Of a stretch of 64,000 nt of DNA, positions 31,762-41,367 are shown one piece after another. Every line of letters begins with the position of its first letter. The stretch's first letter is position 1. The translations under genes and the position numbers were made by a program. Under the pieces are notes generated by a model. That model saw only the letters and a list, made by a program, of their open reading frames with translations. It had not been told where the DNA came from and did no database searches. This DNA is from JANJTB01 sp032027125 (lineage in GTDB: Bacteria; Bacteroidota; Ignavibacteria; Kapaibacteriales; UBA2268): positions 1,814,556 to 1,878,555 of the forward strand of contig JAVSMQ010000001.1 of the NCBI GenBank assembly GCA_032027125.1, given 5' to 3'.

Positions 31762-32229
31762 ATGAAGTTGATTATGTTTGCAATAATATTTACAGCGAGC
31801 AGTTTAATAATGCTAAGTGCAACAAATAAAGGAGATAACGCAATGTTTATCGAAAATGAAAGCAAGTACGGATTTAATGAAACGGTTGATAAAATTAATG
31901 CCGAGCTTCAAAAAAACGATTGGAGAATATCTGCGACCCACGATTTGCAGGAAACCATGAAAAAAAACGACAAAGTGGTATTACCTGTAAAAGTAATCGA
32001 AACCTGTAAACCATCGCACTCTTATAAAATTTTAGTGCTTGATGATGAGCGGGTTGCTGCTTCGATGATGCCGTGCAGAATATCGGTTTATGAGAAATCG
32101 GACGGTAAAACCTACATTTCCCGTATGAATGCTAAGATATTGGCAAAACAAATAGGCGGAATAATTGACGAAGTTATGACAGAGGCTTTTGTTGAAATTG
32201 AAGATATGATTAATAAATTTGTAAAGTAA
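31762..32229 (+). CDS. DUF302 family exported protein
   Basis: 155 residues. A signal peptide (MKLIMFAIIFTASSLIMLSA) is followed by a DUF302 domain: YGFNETVDKINAELQKNDWR, then VIETCKPSHSYKIL and MMPCRISVYEK. Two conserved cysteines are present. The AAGGAG ribosome site suits the second ATG (31762) better than the one at 31756, which is only two bases away from it. DUF302 proteins are periplasmic or cytoplasmic and of unknown function, sometimes linked to copper or sulfur metabolism. Confidence 0.85.
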   Translation: MKLIMFAIIFTASSLIMLSATNKGDNAMFIENESKYGFNETVDKINAELQKNDWRISATHDLQETMKKNDKVVLPVKVIETCKPSHSYKILVLDDERVAASMMPCRISVYEKSDGKTYISRMNAKILAKQIGGIIDEVMTEAFVEIEDMINKFVK

Positions 32230-32231
32230 CA

Positions 32232-32345
32232 GTCATTCCCGAAGTGAAATATTTTTTCTGAAGGTGTGAATGAGACTCTTTCCGAATGGTTAATCTGAAC
32301 GGAGCCAAGAGCCTGTGATTTTATTTAATTAACTTCTCGGGCTCT
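32232..32345. repeat. Dispersed hairpin repeat (GTCATTC type)
   Basis: GTCATTCCCGAAGTGAAAT begins a block that ends in the stem AAGAGCC...GGCTCTTCGCAC, separated by TTATTTAATTAA. A related block with TTAATTAATTAAATC and CTCTTCAC is at 52470-52550. Such non-coding blocks are common between genes in Bacteroidota. The remainder up to 32475 shows nothing else. Confidence 0.45.
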
Positions 32346-32475
32346 TCGCACTATTAAAAATGTCTAATTTACTTAGACTGCATTTAAAATTAATTATAAA
32401 AAATGTAACGATTCATACATTCAAAGTGTCTTATATTATTATTCTAAATCAAAAACTTGAAAAGTATCTAATTAT

Positions 32476-34908
32476 ATGTATAAAATATCTTTATTTCTTC
32501 TGATATTATGTTCTGTCTCTATACTTAACTCAAATGAGCTATTTGCAAACAACGGCAAAATAACCGGTAAACTGTTCGACAAAGAAAATGGCAAAGCTTT
32601 GAAAGGTTCGAGAGTATCAGCCTTGAGTATTCGCGATTCTTCTGTTGTCGGAGGGGCTGTAAGCGATAATTCCGGCTCATTTGTAATTGCAAATTTAAAA
32701 AGCGGAACATACTTTGTCAAAGCGTCATATACAGGTTATAAAGATTTTAGTTCAGGGTCGCTTGCGATTGATGATAAACAAAATAATATAGATTTAGGTC
32801 AGATTGACCTCGCAGTTTCTTCATTCAACACTTCAGGTGTAAATGTATCCGCCGATAGAGAAGCAATTCAAACAGGAATTGACAAAAAAATTATCAATGT
32901 TGACAAAATGGGTGCATCTATTGGCGGCACTGCCATTGATATTTTACAAAATGTACCGTCTGTAACTGTTGATGTTGACGGAAATGTAGCACTTCGGGGA
33001 AGCCAGAATGTTCAAATTCTAATTGATGGAAGACCTTCCGGTTTAACAGGTTCTCAGATTCTTGAGCAACTGCCGGCATCGTCAATCGAGACAATTGAAT
33101 TAATTACCAATCCATCAGCTAAATATGATGCGACCGGACAAGCCGGCATCATCAATATTGTTATGAAGAAAAAATTAGATAATGGTTTGAACGGTTTATT
33201 AACATTCAATGCCGGAACAATTGACAGATATATCGGCTCGTTAAATTTGAATTATAGATTTTCCGATGTTAATATATATGCCAATTTTGATACAAGATTT
33301 TTCAATATGACCGGTACCGGCAGTCTGAATCAAAACTCAATACTATCTGCTACTGCAGACTCTATCAATTTGGGTTATTTAAATCGTTTTGAAGACTTCA
33401 GAAGACACGGCAATTTTAATAATTTCAAGGTTGGGGCTGACTTTAATTTAGCTGCAAATTATACTGCATCATTATCATTAATGTATAATTTCGGCAGTCG
33501 TAATGGCAATGAAAATTTCAGATTCAATTCCGGAACATCTAATCAGGCAAAAGAGAATACTTTCTTTCGAGATGTTTACGGAAATAATCCTATGAATACT
33601 TATGATATAGCTGGTTCATTCAAAAAAACATTTGACACTAAGAAACATGTTCTGTCTTTGGATTATCTGTACTCCTCATCACAGCGGCAAGGTAGTCAGG
33701 AAATGCTCCAAAGACTTACTCCTAATGATTTGCCCTATTCGATGCAGAGGGATTCAAATCTCTCGGACAACAGAGTTTTCAACGTACAGCTTGATTATTT
33801 TTTGCCATTTACGGGTGAATCGAAATTTGAAACAGGATTGAAAACTGTAATTCGAAATGTTGATATGAATTATAAATTTTTAGATTTTGATTCTACATCT
33901 AACGATTATATTTTGAATACTTTTGTAAGCAACGAGTTCGTATATGATGAAAATATAATCGCAGGATATGCATCGTATTCAGGCGAGATTGATGATTTCG
34001 CATATCATGCAGGAGTAAGGGCAGAATATACAAAAGTTTTAGGTGACCAGAAAACAATTAATAAATCATTCCAAAAGGATTATATTGATTTTTTCCCAAG
34101 TGCATTTGTGAAGTATAAATTATCACAGTTAAATCAAATTCAGTTAAGTTATACACGAAGAATCAACAGACCGAGCTTCAGACAGTTGAATATTTTTGTA
34201 GATTACGAAGACCCTTTAAATTTAGAATCCGGCAATCCTGATTTGAATCCTGAATTTGTTCATTCAATGGAATTTACACACGATATTAAATTTGGTAAAA
34301 CAAATCTCATCTCTTCATTATTTTACAGAAATACTGAAGGCGAAATTGCTGAAATACGAACAATGACCGATAGTAACACCACATTTACAACTTATCAAAA
34401 TCTGTTAAGTGGTAAAGAAATAGGCACGGAATTCATTCTGCAGCAAACATTTTCAGATTATTGGAAAGCCGACGGCAGTTTCAGTTATTACTATACATCA
34501 TTTGACGGCGACACTAAATATATAAGAGACTTAAGCGATAATTACAGTTGGAATGTAAGATTAAATAACAGCATCAAGGTAATGGATGATGTTGATTTGC
34601 AGATAACAGGAAATTACAATGCTCCTGAAATTGAAGCTCAGGGCAGAACCAATGAAGTTTACTGGGCTGATTTGTCCCTGAAAATAAATGTATTAAACGG
34701 AAACGGTACTATAAATTTCCGTTTCAGCGATATTTTTGATACTATGAAATGGGGTGCAGTCACAAACGGTAATAATTTCAGTTCCGAATTTTCACACAAA
34801 AGAATGTCACAGGCTGTGTTCTTAGGATTTACCTACAAAATCAATGATTATAAAAAACAGGCTCCAAAACCAAGAGGCGATGGCAGAGATGCTGAATCCG
34901 ATATGTAG
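32476..34908 (+). CDS. TonB-dependent receptor-type outer-membrane beta-barrel protein
   Basis: 810 residues: signal peptide (1-24), CarboxypepD_reg-like domain (about 26-110, KITGKLFDKENGKALKG), plug domain with ILQNVPSVTVDVDGNVALRG and ILIDGRPSG, then NPSAKYDATGQAGIINIVMKK, and a long C-terminal barrel (OMP_b-brl_3 type). The last 18 residues form a charged tail after the final strand (KQAPKPRGDGR), not the usual aromatic end. It takes up an unknown ligand. The nearby repeat array starts 45 bases after its stop. Confidence 0.9.
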   Translation: MYKISLFLLILCSVSILNSNELFANNGKITGKLFDKENGKALKGSRVSALSIRDSSVVGGAVSDNSGSFVIANLKSGTYFVKASYTGYKDFSSGSLAIDDKQNNIDLGQIDLAVSSFNTSGVNVSADREAIQTGIDKKIINVDKMGASIGGTAIDILQNVPSVTVDVDGNVALRGSQNVQILIDGRPSGLTGSQILEQLPASSIETIELITNPSAKYDATGQAGIINIVMKKKLDNGLNGLLTFNAGTIDRYIGSLNLNYRFSDVNIYANFDTRFFNMTGTGSLNQNSILSATADSINLGYLNRFEDFRRHGNFNNFKVGADFNLAANYTASLSLMYNFGSRNGNENFRFNSGTSNQAKENTFFRDVYGNNPMNTYDIAGSFKKTFDTKKHVLSLDYLYSSSQRQGSQEMLQRLTPNDLPYSMQRDSNLSDNRVFNVQLDYFLPFTGESKFETGLKTVIRNVDMNYKFLDFDSTSNDYILNTFVSNEFVYDENIIAGYASYSGEIDDFAYHAGVRAEYTKVLGDQKTINKSFQKDYIDFFPSAFVKYKLSQLNQIQLSYTRRINRPSFRQLNIFVDYEDPLNLESGNPDLNPEFVHSMEFTHDIKFGKTNLISSLFYRNTEGEIAEIRTMTDSNTTFTTYQNLLSGKEIGTEFILQQTFSDYWKADGSFSYYYTSFDGDTKYIRDLSDNYSWNVRLNNSIKVMDDVDLQITGNYNAPEIEAQGRTNEVYWADLSLKINVLNGNGTINFRFSDIFDTMKWGAVTNGNNFSSEFSHKRMSQAVFLGFTYKINDYKKQAPKPRGDGRDAESDM

Positions 34909-34953
34909 TTTTGGATTAACTTGATAAATAGTTTAACGCATAAAAATCAGTAA

Positions 34954-35885
34954 CTTATGTGCCTTATGTGTTTAGTTTTTCTTTGAACCATATAAGTCAT
35001 ATAAGAACACATAAGTTTCAATTCCTTATGTGCCTTATGTGGTTAATTATTCTTGAACCATATAAGTCATATAAGAACACATAAGTTTCAATTCCTTATG
35101 TACCTAATGTGTTTAGTTTTTTTCTTGAACCATATAAGACATATAAGAACACATAAGATTCAATTCCTTATATGCCTTATGTGTTAGTTTTCTTTGAACC
35201 ACATAATAAACACAAGAACACATTAGAATTAATAACTTATATGCCTTATATGTTAGTTTTCTTTGAACCATATAAGTCATATAAGAAACATAAGAATACA
35301 TTAGAATCATTACCTTATGTGCCTTATGTGTTTAGTTTTTTGAACCATATAAGTCATATAAAAACACATAAGTTTCAATTCCTTATGTACCTTATGTGTT
35401 AGTTTTCTTGAACCATATAAGTCATATAAGAACACATAAGTTTCAATTCCTTATATGCCTTATGTGTTAGTTTTCTTTGAACCACATAATAAACATAAGA
35501 ACACATTAGAATTAATAACTTATGTGCCTTATGTGTTTAGTTTTCTTTGAACCATATAAGTCATATAAGTACATATAAGTTTCAATTCCTTATATGCCTT
35601 ATGTGGTTAGTTTTCTTTGAACCATATAAGAAACATAAGAACACATAAGTTTCAATTCCTAATATGCCTTTTGTGTTATTTTTTTTTGAACCACATAAGA
35701 AACATAAGAACACATTAGTTTCAATTCCTTATGTGCCTTATATGTTAGTTTTCTTTGAACCATATAAGAACATATAAGTTTCAATTCCTTAAGTGTCTTA
35801 AGTGGTTAGTTATTCTTGAACCATATAAGTTATATAAGAACACATAAGTTTCAATTCCTTATATGCCTTATGTGTTAGTTTTGTA
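34954..35885. repeat. Array of 14 roughly 70-bp hairpin-forming repeats
   Basis: Units start at about 34954, 35025, 35095, 35167, 35236, 35314, 35382, 35450, 35519, 35589, 35659, 35728, 35788 and 35858. Each reads CTTATGTGCCTTATGTGTT (variants ATATG, TACC, GGTT), AGTTTTCTTTG, AACCATATAAG, (T/A)CATATAAG, AACACATAAG and a TTTCAATTC or AATTAATAA joint. The two halves pair with each other (CTTATGTGTT with AACACATAAG; CTTATGTGGTT with AACCACATAAG), so each unit can fold into one long hairpin. Units differ by substitutions. The array runs up to the stop codon of the GxxExxY gene. Chance ORFs in it are not genes. Confidence 0.92.
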
Positions 35886-36299
35886 TTAATCAGGTAAACC
35901 TCTGTATAATTCGTTGACAAAAGTTTTCTGACCCTCATTAAAGATATTGACAGTATTAAAATTTATCATGAGTCCCTTGGGAACATTTAATAATTTCATA
36001 TAGGTTAAAACTTGTGCTTCATGTATAGGTAATACAAAATCAATTGCTTTTAATTCAACAACCAGGATTTTCTCTACTAAAAAATCACATCTCAAATCGG
36101 TTTCAAATTCTAAACCTTTATAACTTACAGGAACAATGAATTCTGAGAAGAAAGATATTCCTCTTAACAGAAATTCCTTTTTAAGACATTTATGATAAAC
36201 ACTTTCTAATAAGCCAGGTCCCAGAGCTTTATGTACTTCAATAGCGGCTCCATTTACATGATAAACAAGATCTTTTAAGTATGATTTTGTAATAAGCAT
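35886..36299 (-). CDS. GxxExxY family protein (PD-(D/E)XK-like)
   Basis: 137 residues from ATG 36299 (MLITKSYLKDLVYHVNGAAI); upstream in-frame codons run into repeat DNA and are rejected. The family motif is GPGLLESVYHKCLKKEF (G-x-x-E-x-x-Y). The nuclease-like core continues with FETDLRCDFLVEKILVVELKA (D...ExK), then HEAQVLTYMKLLNVPKGLMINFN. The fold is that of PD-(D/E)XK nucleases; no activity is established for the family. It stands alone inside the 70-bp repeat array, 14 units on its 3' side and 3 on its 5' side. The contact between gene and repeats suggests a functional link, by inference. Confidence 0.92.
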   Translation of the reverse strand: MLITKSYLKDLVYHVNGAAIEVHKALGPGLLESVYHKCLKKEFLLRGISFFSEFIVPVSYKGLEFETDLRCDFLVEKILVVELKAIDFVLPIHEAQVLTYMKLLNVPKGLMINFNTVNIFNEGQKTFVNELYRGLPD

Positions 36300-36341
36300 T
36301 GCAAACTTTTTCTCAATATTATTGTAAATATAAATTAATTC

Positions 36342-36529
36342 CTTATATGCCTTATGTGTTAGTTTTCTTGGAACCACATAAGAAACATAAGAACACATAA
36401 GTTTCAATTCCATATATGCCTTTGTGGTTAGTTTTCTTGAACCACATAAGAAACATAAGAACACATTAGAATTAATAACTTATGTGCCTTATGTGTTTAG
36501 TTTTTTTTTGAACCATATAAGAAACATAA
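36342..36529. repeat. Three further 70-bp hairpin repeat units, 5' of the GxxExxY gene
   Basis: Units start at about 36342, 36411 and 36479, with the same layout as the main array; the second has CATATATGCCTTTGTGGTT. They end four bases before the flotillin stop codon, so the array fills the whole gap. Confidence 0.9.
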
Positions 36530-36533
36530 TTGA

Positions 36534-38213
36534 TTACTTCCTTTCTCCATTTTCATCAACAAACTGACCTGTAATATCTTCGTAATCATCTTCATCAATT
36601 TCATTGACTTCATTATTGAAATTATCGGATTCTGACTTATTTCTGAAACTGCTGAGGATGTCAATTCCTGTAGCATTCTCAAGCATCTCGGCAAGATTAA
36701 TCACGGCTCCGGGTATTTGATTTACAACTTTGGAAAATGGTGCACCTGTGCCGTTACCTGAATCAATTATGCTGATTTTATCGATTTTGACATCTTTTAC
36801 TGTTGCCACAAGTTGTTCAATTATCTGTGGAAGCATATTTAACATAAAAATCTTTTCACCGGACCCCTGCGCTGATAAATATGCACCAATTTTCTTTTCA
36901 AGGATTGCAATTTGAGCTTCGCCATCTGCTATAATTGATGATGCCTCTCCGCGTGCTTCGAGTTCCATTGCTTCTTTACGTGCTTTTGCCGGTTCGATTA
37001 CATCAGCCATCAAACGTTTTTTCTGCAGTATGATACGCTCTTCTTCAAGTTCCTGCTCAAACTTTACCTTTGCTTTTGTTCCGGCAACTTCCGCTTCCTT
37101 TTCTTTAACGATTGCATCTTTTTCAAGCTCTGCTTTTTTTATTCTGTATTTATTTTTTTCAATTTCAATCTGCTGGTCAGCCTGTGCTTTTGAAATTTGA
37201 ACATTTCTTTCTGAATCAATCTGGGCTTGTTCAATACTTTGTTTTGCTGATGCTTTTGCTTTTTCGGCTCTCTGGCGTGATAATGAACCGGCTTCTTCAG
37301 TTGCGGCTTCTTTATTAGAATTAGCAATAAGAATACCCTGCTGCGCGGCAATTTGTGCCTGCTCAATTTCCTGTTTAGCTGCAGCTTGGGCTATTGAAGA
37401 ACGTTTTTCGGCAAGTGCCTCGGCTTCACGAGTTTCGGCAGCTTTTATAGCTCTTGACACAAGTACATTTTGTTCGGATTCGATTTGTGCCTGTTCAATG
37501 TTCTGACGTGAGAACGCCTTAGCCCGTTCGGAACGTTCCTGAGCTTCGGCTTCAGCCTGCTCTGACTCAGCTTTTTGAGCGGCTTCAACTTTCTTGGCAT
37601 TAGCGATTACTTCAGCAGTTTTTCCGCGACCTATTGAGTTCAGATAATCATTATCATCTGAAATGTTGGTTATTTTCAGCGTATCAAGCTGAAGACCGAG
37701 TTTCTGCAAATCAATATCACACTCGTCCATAAGTGTTTCAGCAAATTTAAGCCTGTCTTCATTAACTTCTTCAGGAGTCAGTGATGCAAGTACACCTCGC
37801 AGGTTACCTTCTAAAGTATCTTTTGCAATACCGTGAATTTCTACTTCCTTTCGGGTGAGAAATCTTTCGACTGCATTTCCGAAAAACGGTTCCTGTGAAG
37901 AAATTTTGATATTGGCTATAGCTTCAACTCTCAGAGGAATACCGCCCTTTGAGTATGCGTTGCTTACCATCAGTTCGATTGGAATAGTCTCAAGGGACAT
38001 CCTTGTAGCTTTTTCGAGAAGTGGTATTTTGACAGTTCTACCGCCTCGAATAGTTCTGTAACCGACTGTTTCGCCGCTTTCGAGTTTTCTTTTTCTGCCC
38101 GAAAGAATAATTACTTCGTTAGGATGAGCAATAAGCAGCAATTTGCTTATAGTAATTAATATTATTATTATGGCAAAGGCTCCTATGCCGACTAAAGGTA
38201 AAATGAATTCCAT
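36534..38213 (-). CDS. Flotillin-like SPFH protein with three 44-residue repeats
   Basis: 559 residues from ATG 38213 (GGAG seven bases upstream). An N-terminal membrane helix (about 4-30) is followed by the SPFH domain (about 32-195) and a long heptad-rich Ala/Glu coiled coil (about 200-415). In the coil a 44-residue block with IEQAQI occurs three times (about residues 239, 283 and 327). The FloT-type C-terminal domain (EAMELEARGEASSIIADGEA to the NATGIDILSS end) follows. Flotillins organise membrane microdomains. The NfeD-like gene 13 bases upstream is the usual YuaF-YuaG pair. Confidence 0.92.
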   Translation of the reverse strand: MEFILPLVGIGAFAIIIILITISKLLLIAHPNEVIILSGRKRKLESGETVGYRTIRGGRTVKIPLLEKATRMSLETIPIELMVSNAYSKGGIPLRVEAIANIKISSQEPFFGNAVERFLTRKEVEIHGIAKDTLEGNLRGVLASLTPEEVNEDRLKFAETLMDECDIDLQKLGLQLDTLKITNISDDNDYLNSIGRGKTAEVIANAKKVEAAQKAESEQAEAEAQERSERAKAFSRQNIEQAQIESEQNVLVSRAIKAAETREAEALAEKRSSIAQAAAKQEIEQAQIAAQQGILIANSNKEAATEEAGSLSRQRAEKAKASAKQSIEQAQIDSERNVQISKAQADQQIEIEKNKYRIKKAELEKDAIVKEKEAEVAGTKAKVKFEQELEEERIILQKKRLMADVIEPAKARKEAMELEARGEASSIIADGEAQIAILEKKIGAYLSAQGSGEKIFMLNMLPQIIEQLVATVKDVKIDKISIIDSGNGTGAPFSKVVNQIPGAVINLAEMLENATGIDILSSFRNKSESDNFNNEVNEIDEDDYEDITGQFVDENGERK

Positions 38214-38226
38214 GATAATCTCCAAA

Positions 38227-38865
38227 TTAATCTTCTAAAATATCAACAACCAGTATATTATCCGATATATCAATAACTATAATTTTATTATTTCTGTGTA
38301 TGACGTCACATTTCGATGCTTCTGAAAGCATTGCTATAAATTCTCTGCTGTACGAGCCGCTGCTTACTATTACCTTACCCTTTCTTGACTTCGAAATACC
38401 AATTTCAACTACACCGGTTTTGCCAATTAACTCCGACAATCTGATTTCTTCACCGGATTCCGAATTTCGCAGATATTTCATCAGACCGAAACCAAATACA
38501 AAGCTGAATGCTCCTAAAGCCAGTGATGATATGAAAGTAATAATTGAATTAATATCAAGTACTGTGAATACAGTGCCTGTCAGACCGAAAAAAGCAGTAA
38601 AAAAGACAATATTTCGGAAACTGAAAAACTGTGCCGCCTCTTTCATCAGACCCGATTTGGTCACTTCTATTTCGTGATGGTGATTAGTTCCGGTAATTTC
38701 CGTATCGTGATGTAAATCGGTACCATGGTCTAAATCAGTGTCGTGGGAGGCATCAAATCCATCTCCTGAATCGGAAACATCGGAATGGGTATCACCAAAG
38801 CTGATAAGTGATGCACCGAGAAGTATTCCGCCAAAAATCAAGCAAGCTAAATATAGTGTAAACAT
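38227..38865 (-). CDS. NfeD-like membrane protein (YuaF type) with a His/Asp-rich loop
   Basis: 212 residues. The first membrane helix (about 3-22) is followed by a loop very rich in Asp and His (DASHDTDLDHGTDLHHDTE, about 35-70), further helices (about 82-135), and a C-terminal OB-fold NfeD domain (LIGKTGVVEIGISKSRKGKV and on). NfeD partners assist flotillin assembly. The His/Asp loop is not part of the core fold and could bind divalent metal. It is the first gene of the flotillin operon. Confidence 0.85.
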   Translation of the reverse strand: MFTLYLACLIFGGILLGASLISFGDTHSDVSDSGDGFDASHDTDLDHGTDLHHDTEITGTNHHHEIEVTKSGLMKEAAQFFSFRNIVFFTAFFGLTGTVFTVLDINSIITFISSLALGAFSFVFGFGLMKYLRNSESGEEIRLSELIGKTGVVEIGISKSRKGKVIVSSGSYSREFIAMLSEASKCDVIHRNNKIIVIDISDNILVVDILED

Positions 38866-39197
38866 TTTTTTTATTTCGTTAAAATAATATCTTCTAATTT
38901 AGATAATAAATTTGTCAAATACAAATAATTATGTAATGGTTTTGCATAAAAAAAGAAAAGATATGATTTTTTAATTTTATGTGAAAAAATAAATATGAAG
39001 CCTAAAGTACATTCATGATAGTTTGATAAAAAATGCAATATAAAATATTTTCAATTATTTTTGAGTTAACATATAAGATTTAAAGCAGTTATTTATGTTG
39101 ATATTATTTGATATTATATAAAATTATACAAAAACCCGTTTTATTTCGTCATAGTATTATTATATCAAAATGTAAATTATGAAGCGAGTAATTAATT
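38866..39197. other. Divergent intergenic region between nfeD-like gene and grpE
   Basis: AT-rich, no gene. No CIRCE (HrcA) inverted repeat was seen before grpE, nor a clear heat-shock consensus. Several TTTG sites exist, but none is paired with TAnnTTTG at 19-21 bases. Confidence 0.45.
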
Positions 39198-39926
39198 ATG
39201 GAAGAGCAGAATTTGAATCAGCAGAAGCCGCTGAAGAGAACGACTAATAAAATTAAAGATATATATGATACTTATGTTAAAAATGACAAAACAAAAAATA
39301 TTCCAATAATGGATATGGATGACGATATGACAAATATTAGTAAAATTGACGGGCAGCCTGATTTAACCGGCAATCAGGACACTATGGAAACTTCGGATGA
39401 TGCTGTCATACTGGAGATGCAGACAAGAATCAATGATTTGAGTTATTCTTTAGTCGAAGCTAACGGCAAAATTGAAAGCTTACAGAAAGAGAATGTTGAA
39501 TTAAAAGAGATGTCTTTACGTAAGATTGCCGAACTTGAGAATTTTCGTAAACGCAGTATAAAAGAAAAGACTGATTTGATTGATTATGCAAACGAAAAAC
39601 TTCTTTCAAATTTTGTCGAAATACTGGATGATTTGAACTCGGCTGTTTCGGTTTCATCAAATTCAGACGATACGGGTTCACTTAAGAAGGGACTCGAAAT
39701 TATTTACAACAAAGCAAAGAAAATGTTTGATGATGCAGGTGTGACGCCAATGGCATTTGATGAAGATACGATTTTTGATGTCAATTTCCATGAAGCACTT
39801 ATGATGATGCCATCTGAAAAACCGGAGGGTACAGTAGTACAGGTTTTGCAAAACGGTTATATGATTAAGGACAAGGTTCTGCGTCATGCAAAAGTTATTA
39901 CATCATCGGGTCAATTAAATAATTAA
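39198..39926 (+). CDS. grpE: Nucleotide exchange factor GrpE
   Basis: 242 residues. An acidic, disordered N terminus (about 1-75) is followed by a long coiled coil (MQTRINDLSYSLVEANGKIE, RKIAELENFRKRSIKE) and the C-terminal beta wing (DVNFHEALMMMPSEKPEGTV, YMIKDKVLRHAKVI), the GrpE signature. It releases ADP from DnaK. dnaJ follows by 18 bases; dnaK is not in the window. Confidence 0.95.
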   Translation: MEEQNLNQQKPLKRTTNKIKDIYDTYVKNDKTKNIPIMDMDDDMTNISKIDGQPDLTGNQDTMETSDDAVILEMQTRINDLSYSLVEANGKIESLQKENVELKEMSLRKIAELENFRKRSIKEKTDLIDYANEKLLSNFVEILDDLNSAVSVSSNSDDTGSLKKGLEIIYNKAKKMFDDAGVTPMAFDEDTIFDVNFHEALMMMPSEKPEGTVVQVLQNGYMIKDKVLRHAKVITSSGQLNN

Positions 39927-39944
39927 CAGGATTATATTACAGTT

Positions 39945-41111
39945 ATGTCGAAAAGAGATTATTACGAAATTTTGGGTGTTACAAAAAACGCAACCGTTGA
40001 TGATTTGAAAACAAGCTATCGCAAAATGGCTTTAAAATATCATCCCGATAAAAACCCCGATAACCCCGAATCTGAAAATATGTTTAAAGAAGCTGCCGAA
40101 GCTTATGAGGTACTCAGCAACGAAGATAAACGCGCCCGTTATGACAGATATGGTCACGAAGGATTACGCGGCGGACAGGATTATCACTCTTACTCCAATA
40201 TTAATGATATTTTCTCTAATTTCGGCGATGTTTTCGGCGGAGGCAGAGGCAGTATTTTTGAGGAATTTTTCAATATGGGAGGTTCCCGCGGCGGAAGACA
40301 GAGAAGCACAGGTGAGCAGGGGTCGGATATCAGAATCAAACTTCCTCTTTCTCTTGAAGAAATTGCTGAAGGTGTAACAAAAACTATCAAAATTAAGCAT
40401 TATATTAGCTGCAGTGAGTGCCAAGGCAGTGGTGCCAAGTCAGGAAGCGGTAAAAAATCATGTGCTACCTGCGGCGGAGCAGGAGAAGTTCGTCAGGTTT
40501 CCCGAACTGTTTTCGGTCAGTTTGTAAATATAGCTGCCTGCCCTACATGCCGCGGTACAGGCGAAATAATTGTCGAGAAATGTCACGTCTGCCATGGTGA
40601 ATCAAGAATTCAAAGTGAAGAAAAAATTCAGGTTACTGTGCCTTCAGGTGTCGAAGAAGGGAATTATATCCCAATGCGAGGTAAAGGTCATGCAGGAAAA
40701 ATGGGCGGTCCGGCAGGTGATTTGATAGTTATTATCGAAGAAAAACCGCACCAATTCTTGAAACGTGACGGAAACAATGTGATTTTTAATCTTAAAATCA
40801 GTTTCCCTTCTGCCGCACTCGGCGATGATATTGAGGTACCTTCATTATTCGGAAACGTGAATGTTAAAGTTGAAGCCGGTACACAAAACGGCTCTGTAAT
40901 CAGACTCCGTGAAAAAGGATTACCCGTTTTGAATTCTTATCAGAAGGGCGACCAGATTATTATTGTAAACGTTTATGTACCAAAGAAGATGAGCTCAAGA
41001 GAAAAAGAACTCATTGAAGAATTATCGGAAATGGAAAATATGCGTCCGGAATCAAAACATCACAAAAAAGAGAAAGATATTTTCGGTAAGATTAAAGATG
41101 TATTTTTTTAA
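39945..41111 (+). CDS. dnaJ: Chaperone DnaJ (Hsp40)
   Basis: 388 residues in class I layout. The J domain (1-70) has KYHPDKNPDN containing the HPD that stimulates DnaK. A Gly/Phe/Ser-rich linker follows, then four CxxCxGxG zinc repeats (CSECQGSG, CATCGGAG, CPTCRGTG, CHVCHGES; the last ends GES instead of GxG) and C-terminal substrate domains. It is co-transcribed with grpE. Confidence 0.96.
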   Translation: MSKRDYYEILGVTKNATVDDLKTSYRKMALKYHPDKNPDNPESENMFKEAAEAYEVLSNEDKRARYDRYGHEGLRGGQDYHSYSNINDIFSNFGDVFGGGRGSIFEEFFNMGGSRGGRQRSTGEQGSDIRIKLPLSLEEIAEGVTKTIKIKHYISCSECQGSGAKSGSGKKSCATCGGAGEVRQVSRTVFGQFVNIAACPTCRGTGEIIVEKCHVCHGESRIQSEEKIQVTVPSGVEEGNYIPMRGKGHAGKMGGPAGDLIVIIEEKPHQFLKRDGNNVIFNLKISFPSAALGDDIEVPSLFGNVNVKVEAGTQNGSVIRLREKGLPVLNSYQKGDQIIIVNVYVPKKMSSREKELIEELSEMENMRPESKHHKKEKDIFGKIKDVFF

Positions 41112-41367
41112 TTTCGGTTGATGTGTTAGTAAATGATGATACAGACTTTGCCAAAGGTATGACTGTATTGTGTCCATGGTAGCCGAATTGCATAATGTTG
41201 ATTTGTATAGAATGAAATTTTGTTAGGTTATGTTTGTTTGTCATTCTTTTTGAACTCAATTTTTATTATGAAGTTAATATTTCTACAAAAATGATAATTT
41301 TTTTAATTGTAATAAACGGAAATCCGAATCGTAAATAGACAAACATCATTAAAATTTTAGTTTGCAG

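Noticed and set aside
35113..35402. Several 60-75-codon open frames inside the hairpin array, on both strands
   Set aside because: They are by-products of a repeat without stops in some frames; all units give the same low-complexity peptides.
34954..35885. Regular 70-bp repeats read at first as a CRISPR array
   Set aside because: There are no unique spacers. Whole units repeat head to tail with internal palindromy and drift, and no cas genes are present.
36300..36464. N-terminal extension of the GxxExxY protein by 55 codons
   Set aside because: The extra codons are translated repeat DNA (KLTHKAY-type peptide), unlike the family N terminus; ATG 36299 fits well.
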